Below are positions 1 through 4,878 of a stretch of 5,533 nucleotides of DNA, in pieces. Below the pieces are notes generated by a model. It was given only the letters and a program-made list of their open reading frames with translations. It was not told where the DNA came from and ran no database searches. Each line of letters opens with the position of its first letter. Within the stretch, counting starts at the first letter, position 1. The stretch is taken from positions 1 through 5,533 of the forward strand of contig QJYE01000516.1 in NCBI GenBank assembly GCA_003235785.1. The letters run 5' to 3'. Source of the stretch: Nitrospirota bacterium. Its GTDB lineage: Bacteria; Nitrospirota; Nitrospiria; Nitrospirales; UBA8639. The position numbers were made by a program, and so were the translations under genes.

Positions 1-415
1 GATCGGTTTGATTCTGTGAAGAGGCCTTCCCCTCATGATCACCCGGTTCATTCATCGAAAATCGTGGCCCCTGTGGAAGAAACGCCCCCTGACAAATCCT
101 TGCCGCCAAGGTGGGATCACGGCCTTGCAAAAATCGAATGACGGAATCAATGGTTTCCACATACGCCCGCTCTAAACTGAGCATTTGGCGAGCTTCTCCC
201 GGCAAAGCGTCAATGGGCCTGGCACGAAGTTCCGTAAAGACACGCCTCAGCCCGGCTTGGGAAAACAGGGCCAGCACCATTTCAATGCCCACATCGGCTT
301 GATTCGTGTGATAGCCTCGTGAACGCAAAAAGCCGGTCAAATACGCCGTGGAAGGATAGGGCGTGTTGAGTTGGGTCAGCGGCGGGATAATGAGCAGAAC
401 AGATGGAGCAGACAT
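1..415 (-). CDS. Probable B12-binding-domain radical SAM protein, N-terminal part (runs off left edge)
   Basis: An open frame of 138 codons starts at the ATG complementary to 413-415 and runs without a stop off the left edge. The protein begins MSAPSVLLIIPPLTQLNTPY. A hydrophobic beta strand (residues 5-12) is followed by PPLTQLNTPYPSTAYLTGFLRSRGY (11-35) and a second strand around QADVGIE. This is the Rossmann-like N-terminal pattern of B12-binding-domain radical SAM proteins; the phrase 'TQLNTPYP.TAYL.GFL' is what I recognise. The radical SAM CxxxCxxC cluster motif would lie beyond the window, so the enzyme class is inferred from the N-terminus only and the substrate is unknown. An AGGTG Shine-Dalgarno-like sequence sits 9 nt before the ATG. 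The gene lies 83 nt downstream of the diiron-oxidase-like gene on the same strand, with no convincing terminator between them, so the two may form an operon. Confidence 0.65.
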   Translation of the reverse strand, partial: MSAPSVLLIIPPLTQLNTPYPSTAYLTGFLRSRGYHTNQADVGIEMVLALFSQAGLRRVFTELRARPIDALPGEARQMLSLERAYVETIDSVIRFLQGRDPTLAARICQGAFLPQGPRFSMNEPGDHEGKASSQNQTD

Positions 416-498
416 AGCAGGCAACACCTACCATATCGTACCGCTTTCAAGCCAGCTTAAAAAACAAGGATACTGTTCCGAGAAAGGATAAATGGTCG

Positions 499-1251
499 CT
501 ATTGCTGCGTTAACCGGCAGGCGCGGGCGACGCCATCACGATAGCGAAGCCAGAGAGTGAGCGTCCGTTGAAGGGTTGCCAATATCATATCTTGTTGCGC
601 CTGAGTCTTGGCCTGATTGACCACCATCGCGTAAGCATCATGACGATGCCCGCCTTCCACTAATTGGTGAGCTCGAATCAGATCCATCGCCTTCGGCGAA
701 ACCCCATGAAATGTGACCAGGGGATGGTTCTTAATTTTTTCCGAGATCTGCTTGGGAGTTTTGGGGCGACTTGGACGACTCAGCTCCACCCGATCATGCA
801 CACTCCCCTCCACAAAAATCGTCATCACCGCAGCCCCGACCACCCAATCCGGATGATTGGACATCCGATCCAGCCATGCCCGATAGCGGCGCGTCGCAGG
901 CAGGAGCGCGATGTGATCAAAATCCTTCTGACGAAATCCTAATCCCTGCATCATTGTCAGAAAAAGATCAGGATGGGACACCCCCAACGACAATTGTCCC
1001 GTATCTTCCTCATAAATATTTTCCGCCAGCATTTTCCTCACGGCTAATGGCGGATTTTTGCCATGAATGCGTGCGAGAAACACAGGGAAATCTCGAACGT
1101 ACACCGCATATTCTTGCTGATAATGGATTTTGAGTTGCGTCTTGGAAATAGACGGCCCCACGAACTGCGGCCAGGCCCAATGGTCTTTCTTGGCCATGAG
1201 ATCCAAAACACCATTTCGAAATTGGCCACGAGAACGAACCTGAGCACTCAT
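499..1251 (-). CDS. Heme-oxygenase-like (PqqC/TenA/CADD-fold) putative diiron oxidase
   Basis: This 250-aa protein resembles the 'iron-containing redox enzyme' branch of the PqqC/TenA superfamily, all-helical proteins that include the diiron oxidases CADD and SznF. Visible landmarks are an N-terminal helix leading into HWAWPQF (24-30), a long helix KTQLKIHYQQEYAVYVRDF (37-55), an ENIYEED segment (78-83) with HPDLF (93-97), the helix VVGAAVMTIFVEG (137-149), and HQLVEGGH (195-202). Candidate metal ligands are E82 (or E78/E81), H93, E148 and an H-x3-E-x2-H motif at H195/E199/H202; the family usually has H-x3-D/E-x2-H. Length is normal for the fold. The first ATG was chosen because the preceding helix (FRNGVLDLMAKKDHWAWP) looks like part of the fold; M19 is an alternative start. 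The Shine-Dalgarno is weak (GTGGA). Retained ligands suggest an oxygen-activating metalloenzyme, but the substrate is unknown. The next gene is a probable radical SAM enzyme, which may act in the same pathway. Confidence 0.75.
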   Translation of the reverse strand: MSAQVRSRGQFRNGVLDLMAKKDHWAWPQFVGPSISKTQLKIHYQQEYAVYVRDFPVFLARIHGKNPPLAVRKMLAENIYEEDTGQLSLGVSHPDLFLTMMQGLGFRQKDFDHIALLPATRRYRAWLDRMSNHPDWVVGAAVMTIFVEGSVHDRVELSRPSRPKTPKQISEKIKNHPLVTFHGVSPKAMDLIRAHQLVEGGHRHDAYAMVVNQAKTQAQQDMILATLQRTLTLWLRYRDGVARACRLTQQ

Positions 1252-1340
1252 CGGATTCCACTATTGACGAAAGAGGTTTTCCCATTTTTCATGATCTTCC
1301 ACCCTCCATTTACGATACCCATTCGGAAGAAATACCGTGT

Positions 1341-1369
1341 TCTATAGTAAGACGGTTAAAAAAATCCAA
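1341..1369 (-). promoter_or_regulatory. Candidate sigma-70-type promoter for the minus-strand gene pair
   Basis: Read on the minus strand, TTGGAT (1369-1364) and TATAGA (1346-1341) are separated by exactly 17 nt, and the spacer holds a T-rich run. The -35 matches the consensus at 3 of 6 positions and the -10 at 4 of 6. Transcription would start around 1334, leaving a leader of about 80 nt before the ATG at 1251. The match is only moderate and could be coincidental. Confidence 0.35.
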
Positions 1370-1519
1370 CAATCCGTACCGACTCAAAAGAAACGGCCAT
1401 AAAATCCTTCTACACCAGACAACCATTGCCAGAGGGATCCGTCGAGCAAAAATGGCGCAGAGGCACTCTGGCTCTCAAGTGTCGAAGACGTTTTCTCCCT
1501 TCTATGTAAACTGTTTCAA

Positions 1520-1535
1520 ATATGTTGTAACATAT
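1520..1535. promoter_or_regulatory. Operator-like palindrome ATATGTT-GT-AACATAT
   Basis: Two perfect 7-bp inverted arms (1520-1526 and 1529-1535) flank a 2-nt spacer. This size and symmetry suit a dimeric DNA-binding protein. It lies about 190-200 bp upstream of the predicted start from P1, within the range of sigma-54 enhancer sites, and about 190 bp upstream of the minus-strand promoter candidate. Which gene it would serve is unknown. AT-rich palindromes of this length can arise by chance. Confidence 0.35.
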
Positions 1536-1696
1536 CTCAATCTTTTCACTTGCCTGAACCCTAGCAACCTTCTTGTCATAGAAGTTAACGGTTTCTGACC
1601 GACAGACTCCGCACCCTCTCTCTTCCAGTACCCGCGCAGGAGGGAATGATGAAACAGATCAACGGTTTGCATGTCAGTCCACCTCTCCTATACCCA

Positions 1697-1713
1697 CTGG
1701 CAATAATTTTGCT
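1697..1713 (+). promoter_or_regulatory. Sigma-54 (RpoN) -24/-12 promoter, P1
   Basis: CTGGCAATAATTTTGCT fits the RpoN consensus YTGGCACG-N4-TTGCW at 11 of 13 defined positions. The invariant GG (1699-1700) and GC (1711-1712) have exactly 10 nt between them. Predicted transcription start is about 1724, giving a leader of about 69 nt before the 105-aa gene at 1793. Such promoters need an ATP-dependent enhancer-binding activator, so the gene is probably conditionally expressed. Confidence 0.7.
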
Positions 1714-1737
1714 TAAGTTCCCACCTGAACACATGCA

Positions 1738-1755
1738 GGGTTGAGAATTCAACCC
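1738..1755 (+). other. Leader hairpin in the P1 transcript
   Basis: GGGTTGA-GAAT-TCAACCC forms a perfect 7-bp stem with a 4-nt loop. It would lie about 15-32 nt into the predicted P1 transcript and well before the Shine-Dalgarno at 1779. It has no following T run, so it is not a terminator; it could stabilise the 5' end or bind a factor. Confidence 0.4.
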
Positions 1756-1792
1756 CGGCTCACGAGGGCAAATTTCACAGGAGGAGAAAGAC

Positions 1793-2110
1793 ATGACGTA
1801 CGTGGATGAACAGTACATTACGGTGGCTCGAAACAACGAAGTGCGCCACCATGAACGCACCATGGAGCAGTTACGAGCAAAAATTGCCCAATTAACCAAA
1901 GCGGTAGAGTGGGAGTTACAGCAACATCAGGCCCGTCTTACCGAACTACAACAGGTCGAAGGGACCCTGGCCGTGGATCACTCATCCCATCCATCCATGA
2001 CCAGCCAACCTACATTAGCACCGAACCCTTCATCACGGCTTCACTGGACGCAATCTCGGAAATATATTCATCGATCCCACCAACAGCCTGTCGCACATTT
2101 AGTGGGATAA
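1793..2110 (+). CDS. Small coiled-coil protein of unknown function (105 aa)
   Basis: I do not recognise this protein. The start is well supported: AGGAGG (1779-1784) lies 8 nt before the ATG, and a sigma-54-like promoter lies 80 nt upstream. There is no signal peptide or membrane segment, so it is probably cytoplasmic. Residues about 15-58 are highly charged, Gln-rich and alpha-helical, with Leu/Ile at heptad-like spacing (EQLRAKIAQLTKAVEWELQQ and onward), which suggests a coiled coil and oligomerisation. From about residue 61 the character changes abruptly to a Ser/Pro/His/Gln-rich, probably disordered tail (SSHPSMTSQPTLAPNPSS) ending HLVG. That change could be natural, or it could mark a frameshift, because the neighbouring frame stays open from 1909 to 2298. 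A stable GC-rich stem-loop follows the stop codon. Confidence 0.7.
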   Translation: MTYVDEQYITVARNNEVRHHERTMEQLRAKIAQLTKAVEWELQQHQARLTELQQVEGTLAVDHSSHPSMTSQPTLAPNPSSRLHWTQSRKYIHRSHQQPVAHLVG

Positions 2111-2138
2111 CCCGGCAAACCTCGCCCAACCATCCCGA

Positions 2139-2173
2139 CCCCCAACCCGCTCTGTTCCTTCGGAGGTTGGGGG
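2139..2173 (+). terminator. GC-rich stem-loop after the 105-aa gene, possible terminator
   Basis: CCCCCAACC (2139-2147) pairs perfectly with GGTTGGGGG (2165-2173) around a 17-nt loop, 28 nt after the stop codon at 2110. There is no T run directly after the stem; the nearest is about 25 nt downstream, near 2199. It is therefore not a textbook intrinsic terminator and could instead be an mRNA 3'-end stabiliser. Confidence 0.4.
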
Positions 2174-2359
2174 GGCATCCTCAAAATATTCGACAAAAAT
2201 TTTTCTATTTGCGGCTGTCTCTTCTCACGAAATTTCTTTCAGAATTGTCCACAATAGAGGCAGTCTCTCTGATGGCTTCTCTGACTTTTCAAGGTTGACG
2301 AGAACTGATCCCAACGCTTGTTAACCAACCAACGCTGGCAGGATGAAAACCAAAAGCCG

Positions 2360-2395
2360 GTGGACATTATTTCTCAAAGCAGACAACCTGTCCAC
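2360..2395. promoter_or_regulatory. Inverted repeat GTGGACA-N22-TGTCCAC, candidate activator site
   Basis: Perfect 7-bp arms lie at 2360-2366 and 2389-2395. A third half-site, TGTCCAC, occurs within TTGTCCACAA at 2245-2254. The pair lies about 108-143 bp upstream of the predicted P2 start, the usual position for upstream activating sequences bound by sigma-54 enhancer-binding proteins. The spacing of 22 nt between arms (29 bp centre to centre) is longer than a single dimer site. Confidence is limited without comparative data. Confidence 0.4.
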
Positions 2396-2475
2396 ACTTT
2401 TTCCTGACTCCTCTGCAAATTCCCCTCATTTGCCCGCTATTTCCGCTTATTTCAAATATTCTACAAAATAATTTC

Positions 2476-2492
2476 TTGGCATCACCTTTGCT
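2476..2492 (+). promoter_or_regulatory. Sigma-54 (RpoN) -24/-12 promoter, P2
   Basis: TTGGCATCACCTTTGCT matches YTGGCACG-N4-TTGCW at 11 of 13 defined positions, with GG (2478-2479) and GC (2490-2491) separated by exactly 10 nt. The predicted start is near 2503, giving a leader of about 114 nt before the lipoprotein ATG at 2617. An AT-rich stretch lies directly upstream, as is common where IHF-type bending is used. The TTG of the -24 box is in frame with the lipoprotein and could be mistaken for its start codon. Confidence 0.72.
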
Positions 2493-2526
2493 CTCTACTG
2501 TCTGTTGGAGCATGAACATCCTCGGT

Positions 2527-2589
2527 CCTTCATCATTCGTTGAAGGTCAATCCGGTCTCTCTTCACAATTTTCAGGGGCTGTTCACCCC
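2527..2589 (+). other. Two hairpins in the lipoprotein mRNA leader
   Basis: Within the predicted P2 leader, CCTTCA (2527-2532) pairs with TGAAGG (2541-2546) across an 8-nt loop, and GGGG (2575-2578) pairs with CCCC (2586-2589) across a 7-nt loop. The second ends 10 nt before the AGGAGG ribosome binding site. They may influence translation or stability. No known riboswitch was recognised. Confidence 0.3.
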
Positions 2590-2599
2590 CAACATTTAC

Positions 2600-2605
2600 A
2601 GGAGG
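2600..2605 (+). promoter_or_regulatory. Ribosome binding site deciding the lipoprotein start
   Basis: AGGAGG lies 11 nt before the ATG at 2617 and directly precedes a codon run encoding a classic lipoprotein signal peptide. This fixes the start at 2617 rather than at the in-frame TTG at 2476, which has no Shine-Dalgarno. Confidence 0.75.
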
Positions 2606-2616
2606 TCGAAAGACAG

Positions 2617-3231
2617 ATGAACGCCGTTTCAAGAATTATTCGTACAGGAACCTTAGCCATTCTTTGTGGATCGCTTGTTTGGGGTTGCGCAGAAAAACCC
2701 GCGCAAGTCACCGATCAAGCGTTGCAAGCCCTTCAAATAGCCAAAGAAGCAGGTGCCATGGAATACGCACCGGAAGACTTCCGTTTAGCCGAAGATGAGT
2801 ATCAAAAAGCCCAAGAAGAAATTGCCACGCAAGACAATGCCTTTGTGTTAATGCGAAATTATGACGAAGCAAAAACACTGTTAGCCAAAGTAGTACTCGA
2901 TGCCGAACAAGCCAAGACCAAGGCTGAGACCAATAAACAACAAGCCAAAACGGATGCCGAGGCAGCCATCATTTTAGCCAAATCCACTCTGGACAACGCG
3001 AAAAATCTGTTCGCGCAGGCTCCCAAAGGAAAAGGGACCCAGGCTGACCTTCAAGCTTTACAAGGTGATCTACAAGCAGCAGAAACCACGCTGGCCGAAA
3101 TTGAACCTATTCTAGCCAAAGAGGATTTCTTGGGCGTGAAAGCCAAAGCCGAGTCCGTCATGGAATTGGCGACCCGTGTCCACGAACAAGTGGCTCATGC
3201 CATGCAAAAGGCTGGAAAGGCCAAAGCGTAA
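2617..3231 (+). CDS. DUF4398-type helical lipoprotein (204 aa)
   Basis: The protein starts MNAVSRIIRTGTLAILCGSL with Arg residues, a hydrophobic core and the lipobox LVWGC. Cleavage before Cys24 by signal peptidase II would give a lipid-anchored periplasmic protein, probably in the outer membrane. The mature part is almost entirely helical, rich in Ala, Lys, Glu and Gln, with a DUF4398-like pattern: LQIAKEAGAMEYAPEDF (39-55), RLAEDEYQKAQEEI, FVLMRNYDEAKTLLAKV (76-92), and a long charged helix to about 130. A short Lys/Gly linker (PKGKG, 136-140) precedes a second helical hairpin (about 142-198) and a Lys-rich C-terminus KAGKAKA. DUF4398 function is not established. The gene is followed after 3 nt by an L,D-transpeptidase gene, so the two are almost certainly co-transcribed from P2 and probably translationally coupled. 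A structural or peptidoglycan-linked role is inferred from that context only. Confidence 0.85.
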   Translation: MNAVSRIIRTGTLAILCGSLVWGCAEKPAQVTDQALQALQIAKEAGAMEYAPEDFRLAEDEYQKAQEEIATQDNAFVLMRNYDEAKTLLAKVVLDAEQAKTKAETNKQQAKTDAEAAIILAKSTLDNAKNLFAQAPKGKGTQADLQALQGDLQAAETTLAEIEPILAKEDFLGVKAKAESVMELATRVHEQVAHAMQKAGKAKA

Positions 3232-3234
3232 AAC

Positions 3235-4455
3235 ATGACCGAACAGGGTTCCGGTCGGTCACTGGCCAGACGATCATCGTGTTGGCTGGCCACCGGAACT
3301 CTGCTCCTGTTTCTTTCTTTGCTGTTTGCGTGGTGGCGGACACCCGCATTCCCTCCAGTCTTTCCCACACCAGTTGAAGAGTTGGACCGTCAAATACGGG
3401 CGGCTGGCGTCACGCATCTCCTTCCTCAAGAATATGCCGTCTTTCACCAACGGGTTTCCGACCTTCGCCACCATTGGCGCCTCGCGGCTCACCAATGGTG
3501 GCCCTCATGGACCCTTCAGGAATTTACAGAGGTCTACCAGGAACTCATGACTTCCGGGACTGCATTACTAACAGCAACCCAACACAAAAAAACCGCGCTC
3601 CATTCTCACCTCAAAAACCTGTTAGATGCTGAACAGGCTCAGCTCACCAGATTGCGAAACCTGAATGGCTTGTTTGATCTCAGGGGAAAGCGGACGGCTC
3701 TCTCACGCGCACAAAGCTTTCTCACCCAAGGGGCGAGCCTTCTGACGCAAGCCCAGGTTGATCAAGTCCCTCACCTGCTCCAGCAGGCTCAGAACACGAT
3801 GCGCCCCATAGAAACGTTGCTCATTCACCAAATGGGCCGATATTCAGATAGCCACAATATTGCAAAATGGAATCGTTGGGTGACGGACACCATTGCGCCA
3901 ACCCGCCATTCTGGCGAATTGGTGATAATAGTCATTAAGGCTTCTCAAGAATTACGGTTGTATCAGAAAGGCCTTCTTCGCCAATCCTTTTCTGCCAGCT
4001 TGGGGTTTTCAGGACTTCAAGACAAATTGCACGAAGGCGACGGGGCGACGCCTGAGGGCATTTTTCATGTCATACAGAAAAAGGGTAAGGGAGAGACTAA
4101 ATTCTATAAAGCCTTCATGTTGGACTTTCCGACCACACTTCACCAACGACAGTTTCGAGCCGCCAAAGCCCAAGGCCTCATCCCGGCTCATCGGGGAATT
4201 GGAGGATTCATTGAAATACACGGACAACCTTTAGGGCAGAGCGATCCGACCAATGGATGTGTTGCCCTGGAAAATTCCATCATGGATACGTTATTTCCCC
4301 TTATCCCGTTGAGGACGCCTGTGATCATTGTCGGGGCGTTGGATCCCGTCAACTTCGTCTCCAGGGCTCTCGCTCCCATTCAGTCTCACCATATGCGAAG
4401 AAACTCGTTACCCCTTTTCTCTCCTACCGCATCGTCCCATCCGTCAGTTGGATGA
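3235..4455 (+). CDS. Membrane-anchored L,D-transpeptidase (YkuD/ErfK family) with N-terminal helical domain
   Basis: YkuD-family enzymes transfer peptidoglycan stem peptides through an active-site Cys, forming 3-3 cross-links or attaching proteins. In this 406-aa protein Arg8/12/13 precede a membrane segment (about 17-34), placing the rest in the periplasm. Residues about 45-200 are helical. The catalytic domain spans about 226-367: ELVIIVIKASQELRLYQKG (228-246), GDGATPEGIFHV (268-279), IEIHG with His329, then the variant of the [S/T]HGC motif, TNGC, with Cys342 followed by VALEN, and the closing strand TPVIIVG (361-367). About 40 residues of Ser/His-rich tail follow. Family-essential His, Gly and Cys are all present, so it is probably active. 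It starts 3 nt after the lipoprotein stop and has only a weak Shine-Dalgarno, suggesting translational coupling. The helical region resembles the domain of the two neighbouring lipoproteins. Confidence 0.9.
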   Translation: MTEQGSGRSLARRSSCWLATGTLLLFLSLLFAWWRTPAFPPVFPTPVEELDRQIRAAGVTHLLPQEYAVFHQRVSDLRHHWRLAAHQWWPSWTLQEFTEVYQELMTSGTALLTATQHKKTALHSHLKNLLDAEQAQLTRLRNLNGLFDLRGKRTALSRAQSFLTQGASLLTQAQVDQVPHLLQQAQNTMRPIETLLIHQMGRYSDSHNIAKWNRWVTDTIAPTRHSGELVIIVIKASQELRLYQKGLLRQSFSASLGFSGLQDKLHEGDGATPEGIFHVIQKKGKGETKFYKAFMLDFPTTLHQRQFRAAKAQGLIPAHRGIGGFIEIHGQPLGQSDPTNGCVALENSIMDTLFPLIPLRTPVIIVGALDPVNFVSRALAPIQSHHMRRNSLPLFSPTASSHPSVG

Positions 4456-4611
4456 GCCACTCATCCTTGAAACTCCCCCAACACCAACGCGAAGGAAGGA
4501 CAAATTTTCTTCATCTGGACAGGATGTCTTCAAACGCTATTCCTTTAACATTCTCTGGCGTGGTTTTCCTAAGAAATATTGGGTTTTTCAAAAATATTCG
4601 TCGGCAAACAT

Positions 4612-4628
4612 TTGGCATTATCTTTGCG
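4612..4628 (+). promoter_or_regulatory. Sigma-54 (RpoN) -24/-12 promoter, P3
   Basis: TTGGCATTATCTTTGCG matches YTGGCACG-N4-TTGCW at 10 of 13 defined positions, with GG (4614-4615) and GC (4626-4627) exactly 10 nt apart. The predicted start is near 4639, giving a 45-nt leader before the microprotein ATG at 4684. It lies about 155 nt past the transpeptidase stop codon, in a stretch without another convincing gene. Confidence 0.65.
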
Positions 4629-4670
4629 TATATTACTGGTCAGTAAGTCATATTGGCTTACTTAACCCTT

Positions 4671-4678
4671 AAAGGAGG
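4671..4678 (+). promoter_or_regulatory. Near-ideal ribosome binding site of the microprotein
   Basis: AAAGGAGG lies 5 nt before the ATG at 4684 and is followed by AT, nearly the full anti-Shine-Dalgarno complement. It is among the best ribosome binding sites in the window and is the main reason to accept so short a reading frame. Confidence 0.75.
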
Positions 4679-4683
4679 ATCCC

Positions 4684-4797
4684 ATGAACCAACCAAATCA
4701 AAAGAATCAACCTAAAGGTACGCCAGCCGGAAAACCTGCTTCTGCCCCAGCAGGGAAAACACAAGGCGCACCAGCCAAAAAGCCTTTCGGAAAGTAA
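4684..4797 (+). CDS. Basic, disordered 37-aa microprotein
   Basis: I do not recognise this protein. It reads MNQPNQKNQPKGTPAGKPAS and continues to end AKKPFGK. It has seven Lys, no Asp or Glu, no Ile, Leu, Val, Tyr or Trp, and a single Phe, with seven Pro, so it should be strongly basic and unstructured, with loose repeats of the form P-A-G-K-P/T. There is no signal peptide or membrane segment. Support for a real gene comes from its own sigma-54-like promoter, a near-perfect Shine-Dalgarno at 5 nt, and a strong intrinsic terminator downstream. Its charge would suit binding to nucleic acid, ribosomes or anionic polymers, but this is inference. It could instead be a leader peptide for the lipoprotein gene that follows. 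Confidence 0.7.
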   Translation: MNQPNQKNQPKGTPAGKPASAPAGKTQGAPAKKPFGK

Positions 4798-4817
4798 CAT
4801 CGTTTTTGTTCCGGGAT

Positions 4818-4846
4818 TGCCCCAGGAGAATTTTTCGCCTAGGGCA
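4818..4846 (+). other. Hairpin between the microprotein stop and the terminator
   Basis: TGCCC-c-AGG (4818-4826) pairs with CCT-a-GGGCA (4838-4846) through one internal mismatch, with an 11-nt loop that is T-rich. Together with the terminator it gives the microprotein transcript a structured 3' region of about 110 nt. It might be a 3'UTR-derived small RNA or part of an attenuator; nothing here identifies a known family. Confidence 0.35.
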
Positions 4847-4878
4847 TGGATCTGCAATAGACCAACGGAAAATAGTAT

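Larger units (their letters stand above)
1252..1792. other. Divergent intergenic region of about 540 nt
   Basis: This region separates the minus-strand pair from the plus-strand genes. It holds the candidate minus-strand promoter near 1341-1369, a perfect 16-bp palindrome at 1520-1535, two copies of AACGGTTT (1587-1594 and 1661-1668), the sigma-54-like promoter P1 (1697-1713) and a leader hairpin (1738-1755). A 31-codon frame with a good Shine-Dalgarno (1649-1744) overlaps P1 and is doubtful. I see no tRNA or other RNA gene. Confidence 0.6.
2111..2616. other. Intergenic regulatory region and leader of the lipoprotein-transpeptidase operon
   Basis: About 500 nt lie between the 105-aa gene and the lipoprotein start. 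In order the region holds a GC-rich stem-loop (2139-2173), a TTGTCCACAA element (2245-2254), two copies of CCAACGCT (2311-2318 and 2329-2336), an inverted repeat GTGGACA/TGTCCAC (2360-2395), an AT-rich block (2450-2475), the sigma-54-like promoter P2 (2476-2492) and a leader with two hairpins. I see no convincing gene here. The frame that continues upstream of 2617 is an extension caused by a TTG inside the -24 box. Confidence 0.6.

Noticed and set aside
664..1347. Several plus-strand frames opposite the diiron-oxidase-like gene
   Set aside because: Their translations show no domain pattern, they lack Shine-Dalgarno sequences, and they lie antisense to a well-supported gene.
1909..2298. 129-codon frame overlapping the 105-aa gene
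   Set aside because: It has no ribosome binding site and runs through the GC-rich stem-loop and AT-rich intergenic DNA. I keep it only as a possible frameshift remnant in the findings.
4581..4600. TTTTTCAAAAA hairpin as a terminator for the transpeptidase gene
   Set aside because: The stem is purely A/T with no GC content and no following T run, so termination there is not supported.
4452..4646. 64-codon frame starting with an ATGA overlap at the transpeptidase stop
   Set aside because: It has no Shine-Dalgarno and no recognisable family, its frame continues upstream as an alternate frame inside the transpeptidase, and it covers P3. The overlap is probably accidental.
4841..4856. AGGGCATGGATCTGCA as a fourth sigma-54 promoter for the second lipoprotein
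   Set aside because: The GGCA and TGC elements are only 9 nt apart between GG and GC instead of 10, the leading T is missing, and the terminator would follow immediately.
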